Positions 33,651 through 42,266 of a stretch of 64,000 nucleotides of DNA are shown piece after piece. Source of the stretch: Pseudomonas sp. B21-040 (GTDB taxonomy: Bacteria > Pseudomonadota > Gammaproteobacteria > Pseudomonadales > Pseudomonadaceae); the NCBI RefSeq assembly GCF_024748695.1, contig NZ_CP087176.1:5511501-5575500 (forward strand). The letters run 5' to 3'. The notes beneath the pieces were generated by a model. That model ran no database searches and was not told where the DNA came from. It saw nothing but the letters and a program-made list of their open reading frames with translations. Position numbers and translations under genes: made by a program. The number at the start of each line of letters is the position of its first letter. Within the stretch, counting starts at the first letter, position 1.

Positions 33651-34433
33651 TCAGTGCACATCTTTCCAGTATTCGCGCTTGAGCAAATAAGCGAATACGA
33701 AGAAGAATGCCAGGTACAGCAAAACGTATGTACCTATGCGCTGATGTTGCAGCTTAACCGGGTTAGCCGAGTAAGCCAGGAAGGTTACCAGATTCTTGAC
33801 CTTCTCATCGAACTGCTCTTGGGTCAAAGCACCGCTTTTCGGCACGATGGTCAACTGATCGCACGCTTCATGGGTCAGCGCCGTACCGGTCAGAGGATCA
33901 AATTGCTTCTTGCCGTCTTCGACGATCTGAACCTGCTTGCAACCCACGACCTGACGGCCTTGCAGACCCGCCAGGACGTTAGGCATACCCACGTTCGGGA
34001 AGACCTTGTTGTTCACGCCCCATGGACGCGACGGATCTTCGTAGAACGACTTCAGGTAGCCGTAGAGCCAGTCAGTACCACGAACACGAGCCACCAGCGT
34101 CAGGTCGGGCGGAGCCGCACCGAACCAGGCCTTGGCGTCTGCCGGCTGCATGCCGATGCTCATGTGGTCGCCAATCTTGGCGCCCGTGAACACCAGGTTC
34201 GAGAGCATCAGATCATGGGGAATGCCCAAGTCATCGGCGACACGTTCGTAACGCTGGAACTTGGCGCTGTGGCAACCCATGCAATAGTTGGCAAAGGTAC
34301 GCGCGCCATCCTGCAGGGCAGCCTTGTCAGAAACGTCGATATCGACCTTTTCCAGCTCGGGACCACCGTGTTCGGCCGCGAAGGACAGGACAGGCAGAGC
34401 AGCAAAAATCAGTGCAAAAAATAACTTTTTCAT
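33651..34433 (-). CDS. petC: Ubiquinol--cytochrome c reductase, cytochrome c1 subunit
   Basis: A 260-residue subunit of the bc1 complex. The start is ATG 34433 (MKKLFFALIFAALPVLSFA), a signal peptide, overlapping the petB stop by one base. Haem is bound covalently at CMGCH (about residues 49-53), with the Met axial ligand probably in the MSIGMQPADA region. A C-terminal membrane anchor (about 232-250, TYVLLYLAFFFVFAYLL) holds it in the inner membrane. It passes electrons from the Rieske centre to soluble cytochrome c. Confidence 0.96.
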   Translation of the reverse strand: MKKLFFALIFAALPVLSFAAEHGGPELEKVDIDVSDKAALQDGARTFANYCMGCHSAKFQRYERVADDLGIPHDLMLSNLVFTGAKIGDHMSIGMQPADAKAWFGAAPPDLTLVARVRGTDWLYGYLKSFYEDPSRPWGVNNKVFPNVGMPNVLAGLQGRQVVGCKQVQIVEDGKKQFDPLTGTALTHEACDQLTIVPKSGALTQEQFDEKVKNLVTFLAYSANPVKLQHQRIGTYVLLYLAFFFVFAYLLKREYWKDVH

Positions 34434-35644
34434 CAGCCAGTCACCCTTTCCGGAACCGGTTTGGTCTTCTCGAGCCTGGTGTAGAACGGCATCAGAATGA
34501 AGTAGGCGAAGTACAGGAAGGTGCACACCTGCGACAGCAACGTCCGCTCTGGAGTTGGCGCCAACACGCCCAGCACGCCCAGGATCACGAACGAAATGCA
34601 GAACACCCACAGCCAGATCTTGCTCAGCCAGCCTTTGTAGCGCATCGACTTGACCGGGCTACGGTCCAGCCACGGCAGGACGAACAGCACAGCAATGGCG
34701 GCGCCCATGGCGATAACGCCCAGGAGCTTGTCCGGAATCGCCCGCAGAATCGCGTAGAACGGCGTGAAGTACCAGACCGGAGCAATGTGCTCTGGGGTCT
34801 TGAAGGCGTTCGCCACTTCGAAGTTTGGCTTCTCGAGGAAGTAGCCACCCATTTCCGGGAAGAAGAACACGATCGAGCAGAAGATGAACAGGAACACCAC
34901 CACGCCGACGATATCTTTCACGGTGTAGTACGGGTGGAAGGCAATGCCGTCCAGCGGTACGCCGTTTTCGTCTTTGTACTTCTTGATGTCCACGCCGTCC
35001 GGGTTGTTCGAGCCGACTTCGTGCAACGCCAGAACGTGCAGCACCACCAGACCGAGAATCACGATTGGCAGGGCAACAACGTGCAAGGCGAAGAAGCGGT
35101 TCAGGGTAATCCCGGAAATCAGGTAGTCACCACGGATCCACTGGGTCAGGTCGTTACCGATGACCGGGATCGCACCGAACAGCGAGATGATCACCTGGGC
35201 ACCCCAGTAGGACATCTGGCCCCACGGCAGCAGGTAACCCATGAAGGCTTCAGCCATCAGCGCCAGGTAGATCAGCATGCCGAACACCCACACCAGCTCA
35301 CGCGGCTTCTGGTACGAACCGTAGAGCAAGCCACGGAACATGTGCAGATAGACCACGATGAAGAACGCCGAAGCGCCAGTGGAGTGCAGCAGACGCAGGA
35401 TCGAGCCGTACTCGACGTCGCGCATGATGTATTCGACGGACGCAAACGCCTCTTCCGCCGACGGGGTGTAGCTCATGGTCAGCCAGACACCGGTGACGAT
35501 CTGGTTGACCAGAACGAGCAGCGCCAGGGAACCAAAGAAATAGAAGAAGTTGAAGTTCTTCGGGGCGTAGTACTTGCTGAGATGGTCTTCCCACATTTTG
35601 GTCGCGGGAAAGCGCGCATCAACCCAATCCATGAACTTGCTCAT
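34433..35644 (-). CDS. petB: Ubiquinol--cytochrome c reductase, cytochrome b subunit
   Basis: The 403-residue membrane core of the bc1 complex, carrying both haems b and the Qo/Qi sites. Start at ATG 35644, whose last base is shared with the petA stop; a GTG one codon earlier is in frame. Eight hydrophobic segments are visible, with haem-ligand histidines in LHSTGASAFFIVVYLHMFRG and RFFALHVVALPIVILGLVVLHV, the GYLLPWGQMSYWGA Qo-site stretch, and PEW-loop region around the second quinol motif. Confidence 0.96.
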   Translation of the reverse strand: MSKFMDWVDARFPATKMWEDHLSKYYAPKNFNFFYFFGSLALLVLVNQIVTGVWLTMSYTPSAEEAFASVEYIMRDVEYGSILRLLHSTGASAFFIVVYLHMFRGLLYGSYQKPRELVWVFGMLIYLALMAEAFMGYLLPWGQMSYWGAQVIISLFGAIPVIGNDLTQWIRGDYLISGITLNRFFALHVVALPIVILGLVVLHVLALHEVGSNNPDGVDIKKYKDENGVPLDGIAFHPYYTVKDIVGVVVFLFIFCSIVFFFPEMGGYFLEKPNFEVANAFKTPEHIAPVWYFTPFYAILRAIPDKLLGVIAMGAAIAVLFVLPWLDRSPVKSMRYKGWLSKIWLWVFCISFVILGVLGVLAPTPERTLLSQVCTFLYFAYFILMPFYTRLEKTKPVPERVTG

Positions 35645-36237
35645 CACGCTTTCTCCGTATCGACGCCAATGACAATGATGTCATTGGTCTCATAGGAATG
35701 CGGGGGAACTGGCAGGTTCAAAGGCGCAGGTTGCGACTTGTAGACGCGGCCAGCCAGATCGTAATGGGAACCGTGGCAAGGGCAGAAATAGCCACCTACC
35801 CAGTCCTTGCCCAGATCAGCGGGTGCCACTTCGGGACGGAAGGTCGGAGAGCAACCCAGGTGCGTGCAAATACCGATCAGCAGCAGAATCTCTGGCTTGA
35901 TCGAACGCAGCTCCGGATCAACATATGTAGGTTGCGTGGAGTTCTTGGAATCCGGATCGGAGAGCTGGCCCTCGATCTTTTTCAGGTTCCCCAGGATTTC
36001 CTCGGTACGGCGGACAATGAAAACCGGCTGGCCGCGCCACTCAGCAATCATCTGCTGGCCTGGCTCGATTTTGCTGACATTCACTTTCACCGGTGCACCT
36101 GCGGCTTTCGCCTTGGCACTGGGAAACCATGACCCCACGAACGGGACCGCAGCCCCCACCGCTCCTGCAGCACCCACCACGGATGTGGCTGCTACCAAGA
36201 AGCGACGCCGGCCTGCATTCACGCCGTCATTGCTCAT
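35644..36237 (-). CDS. petA: Ubiquinol--cytochrome c reductase, Rieske iron-sulfur subunit
   Basis: A 197-residue Rieske protein. The N-terminus has a Tat-type signal anchor (RRRFLVAATSVVGAAGAVGAA) that stays uncleaved. The 2Fe-2S ligands are in CTHLGC (about 122-127) and CPCHGSHYD (about 153-161), with the disulfide cysteines present. First gene of petABC. Confidence 0.96.
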   Translation of the reverse strand: MSNDGVNAGRRRFLVAATSVVGAAGAVGAAVPFVGSWFPSAKAKAAGAPVKVNVSKIEPGQQMIAEWRGQPVFIVRRTEEILGNLKKIEGQLSDPDSKNSTQPTYVDPELRSIKPEILLLIGICTHLGCSPTFRPEVAPADLGKDWVGGYFCPCHGSHYDLAGRVYKSQPAPLNLPVPPHSYETNDIIVIGVDTEKA

Positions 36238-36331
36238 TCAGTCCTCTCCCATCAGCTTTGTGGCCTGTTAAATCAGGCATCTACTAAGTAAATCTATGTG
36301 CTTATAAAAATTTTGCCGAATGGTAATGAAA

Positions 36332-36366
36332 AGCCCCAATTCTGACAAGGTAATTACCGAGGGGCT
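36332..36366 (-). terminator. Possible second terminator downstream of rpsI
   Basis: On the minus strand AGCCCC (36366-36361) and GGGGCT (36337-36332) enclose an inner AATTACC/AATT pairing and are followed by TTTTC. The stem is weaker than the one at 36446-36488. It would block readthrough from rpsI into the pet operon. Confidence 0.35.
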
Positions 36367-36445
36367 CCACTGCCAAGCCTTGTAGTATAGGGGCTCTACG
36401 GATGTGGCAAGTTGTCACAGCGCAATTCTTTGATAATCGCACGCA

Positions 36446-36488
36446 CAAAAAAACGCCCAGCTCCGTGAGGAAACTGGGCGTTCTTTTT
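36446..36488. terminator. Terminator of the rplM-rpsI operon
   Basis: Stem ACGCCCAG (36453-36460) / CTGGGCGT (36474-36481) with a 13-base loop; on the minus strand it is followed by seven T, and on the plus strand by TCTTTTTT. It stands 17 bases beyond the rpsI stop. Confidence 0.85.
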
Positions 36489-36504
36489 TGAACGTGAAAG
36501 CGTA

Positions 36505-36897
36505 TTAACGCTTCGAGTACTGCGGACGCTTACGCGCTTTACGCAGACCGACTTTCTTACGTTCAACTTCACGAGCATCGCGAGTAACGAAGCCAGCTTT
36601 GCGCAGAGCGCCACGCAGGGTTTCGTCGTACTGCATCAGAGCGCGAGTGATACCGTGGCGGATTGCGCCAGCTTGACCACTTACACCACCGCCGATCACG
36701 GTGACGTAGATGTCGAACTTCTCGACAGTCTCAGTCAATTCCAGCGGCTGACGAACTACCATGCGGGCAGTTTCGCGGCCGAAGAAATTATCCAGCGAAC
36801 GGTTGTTGATGGAGATGTTACCAGTACCCGGACGCAGGAAAACGCGTGCGGTTGCGGTCTTGCGACGGCCAGTGCCGTAATTTTGAGTCGCCGACAT
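36505..36897 (-). CDS. rpsI: 30S ribosomal protein S9
   Basis: The 130-residue small-subunit protein. It has the family sequence [19 protein letters not shown] at the N-terminus and ends [16 protein letters not shown], whose C-terminal Lys-Arg reaches the P-site tRNA. Fourteen bases after rplM in the conserved L13-S9 operon. Confidence 0.98.
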
Positions 36898-36911
36898 AAT
36901 GAACTATTCCG

Positions 36912-37340
36912 TTAAAACTTCAGTTCTTGGGGCTGCTGAGCAGTATGAGGGTGTACAGCGCCCGCATAGACTTTCAGCTTACGATACATGTCGCGACCCA
37001 GCGGGTTCTTAGGCAGCATGCCTTTGACCGCGGTCTCGATCACGCGCTCAGGGGCTTTAGCGATCAGCTTTTCGAAGTTGATCGACTTGATGCCGCCCGG
37101 GAAACCGGAGTGGGAGTAGTAGATTTTGTCGGTGGTTTTAGCACCGGTTACACGAATCTGCTCGGCATTGATAACGACGATGTAATCGCCGGTGTCAACG
37201 TGAGGAGTGTACTCAGCTTTATGCTTGCCACGCAGACGGCTCGCGATTTCGGTGGCCAGACGACCCAGGGTCTGACCTGCAGCGTCGACGACAAACCAGT
37301 CGCGCTGTACTGTTTCCGGTTTAGCAGTAAAAGTTTTCAT
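36912..37340 (-). CDS. rplM: 50S ribosomal protein L13
   Basis: The 142-residue large-subunit protein, beginning [20 protein letters not shown] and containing the L13 signature region ([23 protein letters not shown]). First gene of the rplM-rpsI operon, with a strong promoter about 40 bases upstream. Confidence 0.98.
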   Translation of the reverse strand: MKTFTAKPETVQRDWFVVDAAGQTLGRLATEIASRLRGKHKAEYTPHVDTGDYIVVINAEQIRVTGAKTTDKIYYSHSGFPGGIKSINFEKLIAKAPERVIETAVKGMLPKNPLGRDMYRKLKVYAGAVHPHTAQQPQELKF

Positions 37341-37381
37341 TCTTTATAGCCTCAGGGGCCGCCCTGTAAATTAGACGGCGG

Positions 37382-37410
37382 ATCTTACTGAATAGTGCGT
37401 ACTTTGACAA
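37382..37410 (-). promoter_or_regulatory. Sigma70-type promoter of rplM-rpsI
   Basis: TTGTCA (37410-37405) and TAAGAT (37387-37382) on the minus strand are exactly 17 bases apart. A GATCCGCC discriminator follows, and the L13 start is about 35 bases downstream. Confidence 0.7.
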
Positions 37411-37585
37411 GTCAAAGGCAGCCGGATACAGACGCTTTCGGGGGCTCGGGTCGGCGCGTCCGTTCAACGGCAAGATTCTTCGGCGGCGGCGCATCACTTC
37501 CACTGCAGAAAGAGGTGCGCAATTATGCAGATTGCGAAAAATAATTCAACCTGCTTTTATGATTGTTTTGCTCAAGGAGCACCCG

Positions 37586-38626
37586 ATGGACTATCGCCAG
37601 CTAGGCCGAACCAATCTGAATGTGAGTGCCATCTGCCTCGGAACCATGACCTGGGGCGAGCAAAACAGTGAAGCTGAAGCCTTCGCCCAGATTGAACGGG
37701 CCAAAAATGCCGGGATCAATTTCATCGACACCGCCGAAATGTACCCGGTGCCACCCAAGGCCGAAACCTACGCCACCACCGAACGCTACATCGGCAATTA
37801 CTTCAAAAGTCGCGGTGATCGCGCCGACTGGATCCTCGCCAGCAAGATCGCCGGCCCCGGCAACACCATCGATTACATCCGCGACAAGAACCTGCGCCAC
37901 AACCGCCAGCACATCACAGAAGCCGTAGATGCCAGCCTCAAGCGCTTGCAAACCGACTACATCGATCTGTATCAACTGCACTGGCCCGAACGCAGCACCA
38001 ATTTCTTCGGCCAATTGGGCTACAAACACAAGAGCGAAGCCAATCTCACGCCGCTGGAAGACACCCTCGAAGCGCTGGACGAGCAGGTCAAGGCCGGCAA
38101 GATCCGCCACATCGGCCTGTCCAACGAAACGCCATGGGGCACCATGCGCTTCCTCGCCCTGGCCGAAGCCCGCGGCTGGCCTCGTGCTGTGTCGATCCAG
38201 AACCCGTACAACCTGCTCAACCGCAGCTTTGAAGTCGGCCTGGCAGAAATCGCCATTCGCGAACAATGCGGCCTGCTCGCTTATTCGCCGCTGGCGTTCG
38301 GTTTTCTCTCGGGCAAGTACGAAGGTGGCGCGCGCCCACCGAAAGGCCGCCTGAGCCTCTACAGCCGCTTCAGCCGCTATTTCAATCCACAATCGGAAGC
38401 AGCGTGCAGCCGTTACGTCGCCCTGGCCCGTGAACACGGTCTGGACCCGGCGCAGATGGCATTGGCATTCGTGACCCAGCAACCGTTCGTCACCAGCAAC
38501 ATCATTGGCGCGACGACGATGGAACAACTGGAGAGCAATATCGCCAGCTTCGAGCTGAAGCTGTCGGATGAAGTGCTGGAGGGGATTGAGGCGATCCACA
38601 AGGATCACCCGAACCCGGCGCCTTGA
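37586..38626 (+). CDS. tas: NADP(H)-dependent aldo-keto reductase, Tas family
   Basis: A 346-residue TIM-barrel oxidoreductase starting at ATG 37586, with AAGGAG eight bases upstream. It matches E. coli Tas in length and wording: LGTMTWGEQNSEAEA, catalytic Asp and Tyr in FIDTAEMYPVPP, catalytic Lys in ASKIAGPG and His in YQLHWPER, and the NADP site near IIGATTMEQLESNI. The physiological substrate is not known; E. coli tas was found as a suppressor of a tyrosine auxotrophy. Monocistronic. Confidence 0.9.
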   Translation: MDYRQLGRTNLNVSAICLGTMTWGEQNSEAEAFAQIERAKNAGINFIDTAEMYPVPPKAETYATTERYIGNYFKSRGDRADWILASKIAGPGNTIDYIRDKNLRHNRQHITEAVDASLKRLQTDYIDLYQLHWPERSTNFFGQLGYKHKSEANLTPLEDTLEALDEQVKAGKIRHIGLSNETPWGTMRFLALAEARGWPRAVSIQNPYNLLNRSFEVGLAEIAIREQCGLLAYSPLAFGFLSGKYEGGARPPKGRLSLYSRFSRYFNPQSEAACSRYVALAREHGLDPAQMALAFVTQQPFVTSNIIGATTMEQLESNIASFELKLSDEVLEGIEAIHKDHPNPAP

Positions 38627-38643
38627 TGGATTCATAGATCCAA

Positions 38644-38705
38644 TCGCGAGCAGGCTCACTCCTACAGGTTTTGCACAATCCCTGTAGGAGTGAGCCTGCT
38701 CCGGG
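38644..38705. repeat. REPIN-like inverted REP doublet (class 4)
   Basis: Facing copies CGCGAGCAGGCTCACTCCTA (from 38645) and TGTAGGAGTGAGCCTGCTCC (from 38683) with a 12-base centre, in the space between the convergent tas and acyl-CoA dehydrogenase genes. Confidence 0.75.
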
Positions 38706-38744
38706 CGGCGTTCCGACGATGGCGGTCTGACAATCACCGCAAGA

Positions 38745-39881
38745 TCAAAGCGACCGCGCAATAATCTCTTTCATGATCTCGTTGGTGCCGGCATAAATCC
38801 GCTGCACTCGCGCATCTGCCCACGCCCGGGCAATCGGGTATTCCCACATGAAGCCGTAGCCGCCATGCAACTGCACGCATTCGTCGAGCACCTTGCATTG
38901 CAGGTCCGTGCCCCAATACTTAGCCATCGCCGCTGTCGGCACATCCAGTTTGCCTTGCAGGTGCAACTCCAGGCAGCGGTCGACGAAAACCCGGCCAATC
39001 TGGATCTCGGTGGCCATCTCCGCCAGCTTGAAGCGTGTGTTCTGGAAGTCGGCAATCGCCTTGCCAAACGCCTTGCGCTCGCGAGTGTAGTCCAGCGTCC
39101 ATTGCAACGCAGCTTCAGCGGACGCAAGCCCGCCGACGGCCACGGTGAGGCGTTCTTGCGGCAGTTCCTGCATCAGGTAAGCGAAGCCCATACCGGCCTG
39201 TCCCAGCAGGTTTTCCTTGGGGACACGAACGTCCTGGAAGAACAGCTCCGACGTGTCCTGAGCCTTCATCCCGACCTTTTCCAGACGCTTGCCCTTGTCA
39301 AAACCCGGTGTGTCGGCCTCCACCAGAAACAGGCTGGTGCCCTTCGCCCCGGCCTTTGGATCAGTCTTGGCCACGACAATCACCAGGTCCGCCAGAAAGC
39401 CGTTGGTGATGAAGGTTTTCGACCCATTGATGACGTACTCGTCGCCATCCAGCACCGCCGTGGTCTTTACCCCTTGCAGGTCGGAACCGGCACCCGGCTC
39501 GGTCATGGCGATCGCCGTGACCATCTCGCCCGACACCAGTTTTGGCAGGTATTTGTGCTTCAGCGCTTCACTGCCGTAATGCAGGATATACGGCGCCACG
39601 ATGTCCGAATGCAGGGAAAAACCGATCCCGGTCAACCCCAGGCGCCCGACCTCTTCGATCACCACTGCGCTGTACAAAAAGTCGGCCCCCAGCCCGCCGT
39701 ATTCCTCCGGCAAGTGCGAGCACAGCATCCCCGCCTCCCCCGCTTTATTCCAGAGCTTGCGGTCGATAAAGCCTTGTTTTTCCCATTGTGCATGGAACGG
39801 CACGGCTTCTTTTTCGAGGAACGTTCGCACGCTGTCGCGAAAGAGTTCGTGCTCGGAACTGAACAAGGTTCTGGGGATCAT
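38745..39881 (-). CDS. Acyl-CoA dehydrogenase
   Basis: A 378-residue flavoprotein that makes trans-2-enoyl-CoA, passing electrons to ETF. FAD/substrate signatures are present: AIAMTEPGAGSDLQGVKTTA and KTFITNG, then the C-terminal QLHGGYGFMWEYPIAR. At the usual C-terminal catalytic position the sequence reads YAGTNEI, with Ala instead of Glu. The probable base is Glu256 in GLASAEAALQ, the position used by long-chain and isovaleryl-CoA dehydrogenases. Chain-length preference is therefore likely long or branched. Divergent from the AraC regulator at 40026. Confidence 0.92.
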   Translation of the reverse strand: MIPRTLFSSEHELFRDSVRTFLEKEAVPFHAQWEKQGFIDRKLWNKAGEAGMLCSHLPEEYGGLGADFLYSAVVIEEVGRLGLTGIGFSLHSDIVAPYILHYGSEALKHKYLPKLVSGEMVTAIAMTEPGAGSDLQGVKTTAVLDGDEYVINGSKTFITNGFLADLVIVVAKTDPKAGAKGTSLFLVEADTPGFDKGKRLEKVGMKAQDTSELFFQDVRVPKENLLGQAGMGFAYLMQELPQERLTVAVGGLASAEAALQWTLDYTRERKAFGKAIADFQNTRFKLAEMATEIQIGRVFVDRCLELHLQGKLDVPTAAMAKYWGTDLQCKVLDECVQLHGGYGFMWEYPIARAWADARVQRIYAGTNEIMKEIIARSL

Positions 39882-40025
39882 GCGGCACCTGTCGTTATTG
39901 TTAGAGGACTTGACCTCCAGAGACTAAGCCTCGCGTCCGACACAGGACACTGGACACATCCGACAAAAAATAAGACGATCCAGCCGTTTGATGACCACTT
40001 TCCCTTATAAAAATAAAGTTGAATT

Positions 40026-41021
40026 ATGTCTAAGCAAGTCTCCACGCCCCTGCGGCGCGTCAGCATCCTGGCGATCGACCGGGTTTTCGCTTCCACCCTC
40101 ATGCAAGCCAAGGATTTCTTCCATCTGGCCAGCCTGCGCTATGGAAAACAGCTGGGCCAGGGCCTGACGCCGACCTTCGAAACCCGTCTGGTCAGCCCCG
40201 ATGGCAAACCGGTGAACAGCTTCAGCGATGTGATCATTCCAGTGGACGGCGGCCTGGAAAATGCCGATGTCATCATCCTCCCTGCCTTCTGGGACGACTT
40301 CGACACCCTCTGCAAACGTTATCCACAGGTCCTGCCATGGCTACGCGAGCAACATGCTCGCGGCGCGGTGTTGTGCGGCGAAGCGACCGGGGTGTTCTGG
40401 CTCGCAGAGGCGGGCCTGCTCAACGGCAAGGAAGCGACCACTTACTGGCGTTTCTTCAACGCTTTCGCCGAGCGCTTTCCACAGGTTCAGCTCAATCAGG
40501 ACAAACACCTGACCGACGCCGACAACCTGTATTGCGCTGGCGGCACCACCTCGGCCTGCGACCTCTACATCTACCTGATCGAGCGCTTCTGCGGCGCCAA
40601 CGTATCGCAAGCCGTGGCGCGGGACATTCTGTATGAAGTCCAGCGCAGCTATTCACCGGGGCGCATCGGTTTTGGTGGGCAGAAGCTGCACCAGGACGTG
40701 ATCATCCTGCAGATCCAGCACTGGCTCGAAGACCATTTCGCCGACAAATTCCGTTTTGAAGACGTGGCCCGCGAACATGGCATGAGCATTCGCAACTTCA
40801 TGCGCCGCTTCCAGACCGCGACCGGCGACAAGCCCCTGCATTACCTGCAACGCCTGCGCATCGAAACAGCCAAGGGCTTGCTGTCCGGCAGCCGCAAGAG
40901 CATCAAGACCATCAGCTATGAGGTCGGTTACGACGACGCGAGCTTCTTTGCGCGCCTGTTCCGTCAACACACCGAACTGTCCCCGAACCAGTATCGGCAG
41001 CAGTTTCAGCAAGCGGCGTAG
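40026..41021 (+). CDS. AraC-family regulator with DJ-1/PfpI-like domain
   Basis: A 331-residue regulator of the GlxA/FtrA type. Residues about 10-190 form a class I glutamine-amidotransferase-like (DJ-1/PfpI) domain (VSILAIDRVFASTLMQAKDFF, GGLENADVIILPAFWDDFD, GAVLCGEATGVFWLAEAGLL) used as a sensor. The nucleophile-elbow position has GE rather than a clear catalytic triad. Residues about 225-328 carry two AraC helix-turn-helix motifs (FEDVAREHGMSIRNFMRRF and IKTISYEVGYDDASFFARLF). It faces the acyl-CoA dehydrogenase across 144 bases and may control it; that is inference from position. Confidence 0.9.
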   Translation: MSKQVSTPLRRVSILAIDRVFASTLMQAKDFFHLASLRYGKQLGQGLTPTFETRLVSPDGKPVNSFSDVIIPVDGGLENADVIILPAFWDDFDTLCKRYPQVLPWLREQHARGAVLCGEATGVFWLAEAGLLNGKEATTYWRFFNAFAERFPQVQLNQDKHLTDADNLYCAGGTTSACDLYIYLIERFCGANVSQAVARDILYEVQRSYSPGRIGFGGQKLHQDVIILQIQHWLEDHFADKFRFEDVAREHGMSIRNFMRRFQTATGDKPLHYLQRLRIETAKGLLSGSRKSIKTISYEVGYDDASFFARLFRQHTELSPNQYRQQFQQAA

Positions 41022-41032
41022 TCTTCAGCGCA

Positions 41033-41067
41033 CAAAAAAGGGCCTGCAATTGCAGGCCCTTTTTTAT
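41033..41067. terminator. Bidirectional terminator between AraC gene and zapE
   Basis: A perfect 20-base palindrome (41040-41059, GGGCCTGCAATTGCAGGCCC) is flanked by an A tract on the left and a T tract on the right, so it can end both convergent transcripts. Confidence 0.88.
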
Positions 41068-41080
41068 TTTCCGAATCGTC

Positions 41081-42175
41081 TTATGGCTTATGCGCCCGAG
41101 ACAGGAATTCGTGGGACTGCATTTCCAGCAGACGGCTGAGCGTGCGCTGGAACTCGAAGTTCAAGCGGCCGCCGGTGTAGAGGTCTTTAAGCTCGACTTC
41201 GGCAGAAATGATCAGTTTGACGTTACGGTCGTAGAACTCGTCGACCATGTTGATAAAGCGACGGGCGATATCATCAGTGGTGACACTCATCTGCTCGACA
41301 TTGCTGAGCAATACGGCGTGGAAAATCTTGCCCAGTTCGATGTAATCGTTCTGGCTACGCGGGCCATCGCACAGTTCACGGAAGTCGAACCAGGCCACGT
41401 CATCGCAGGTGCGCACGGCACGGATGGCGCGATTCTCGATCATCAGTACGTCGTTCTCGACCGCTGCCGTGCATTCCGGCGTCAGCGCACGGAAGCTCTT
41501 GCGCAGGCTTTCCTGAGCGGCTTCATCCAGCGGAAAGTGGAACAGCTCCGCTTGTTCAAGGTGACGCAGACGGTAGTCGACGCCGCTGTCGACGTTGACG
41601 ATGTCGGTGTTCTGCTTGATCAGCGCGATGGCCGGCAGGAAGCGCGCACGTTGCAGACCGTCCTTGTACAGACCGTCCGGCACGATGTTCGAAGTCGCGA
41701 CCAGGGTCACGCCGTTCTTGAACAGTTCTTCCATCAAGGTGCCGAGAATCATGGCGTCGGTGATGTCGGAAACGAAGAATTCATCGAAGCAGATCACTCG
41801 CGACTCGTCGGAGAAACGCTTCGCGATGATGGTCAGCGGGTTCTTTTCGCCGCCGAGGGTCTTCATCTCTTCGTGCACACGCTTCATGAAGCGGTGGAAG
41901 TGAGTACGGGTCTTTTCCTTGAACGGCAGCGCTTCGAAGAAGGTGTCGACCAGGTAAGTCTTGCCGCGACCCACGCCACCCCAGAAGTACAGGCCCCGGA
42001 CCGGCGCCTGCTCTTTCCTGCCAAACAGTTTGCCGAGCAGGCCCGGTTTGTTCTGCGAGGCCGCGACCAGATCGTCGTACAGGCGCTGCAAATGGCGCAC
42101 GGCCGTTTCCTGCGCGGCGTCATGGAAGAATTCCGGGCGCTTCAGATCAGCTTGATATCGTTCTAGGGGCGTCAT
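41081..42175 (-). CDS. zapE: Cell division ATPase ZapE (AFG1 family)
   Basis: A 364-residue AAA-type ATPase. The Walker A motif is FWGGVGRGKTYLVD (near residue 90) and Walker B is RVICFDEFFVSDI. The C-terminal half has TFMINLLRG-like family segments (YIELGKIFHAVLLSNVEQM, RFINMVDEFYDRNVKLIISAEV). In E. coli ZapE acts on the Z ring under stress and low oxygen. In many Gammaproteobacteria it lies beside rplM-rpsI, as it nearly does here. Confidence 0.95.
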   Translation of the reverse strand: MTPLERYQADLKRPEFFHDAAQETAVRHLQRLYDDLVAASQNKPGLLGKLFGRKEQAPVRGLYFWGGVGRGKTYLVDTFFEALPFKEKTRTHFHRFMKRVHEEMKTLGGEKNPLTIIAKRFSDESRVICFDEFFVSDITDAMILGTLMEELFKNGVTLVATSNIVPDGLYKDGLQRARFLPAIALIKQNTDIVNVDSGVDYRLRHLEQAELFHFPLDEAAQESLRKSFRALTPECTAAVENDVLMIENRAIRAVRTCDDVAWFDFRELCDGPRSQNDYIELGKIFHAVLLSNVEQMSVTTDDIARRFINMVDEFYDRNVKLIISAEVELKDLYTGGRLNFEFQRTLSRLLEMQSHEFLSRAHKP

Positions 42176-42194
42176 AATTCGTTAGCAAGGCAAC

Positions 42195-42226
42195 AAAAAC
42201 GGGCCGTCACTGTAGCGACGGCCCGG
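42195..42226 (-). terminator. Terminator downstream of trpS
   Basis: On the minus strand CGGGCCGTC (from 42224) and GACGGCCCG (to 42200) form a stem with an eight-base loop followed by TTTTTG. It separates trpS from zapE. Confidence 0.75.
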
Positions 42227-42266
42227 GGGAATGGCAATCGGCCCTTGGTCGGGTCGAGCCGCTGAT

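Noticed and set aside
36396..36614. Short minus-strand frame overlapping the rpsI 3' end
   Set aside because: It runs through the terminator and lies in another frame of rpsI, so it is a chance frame.
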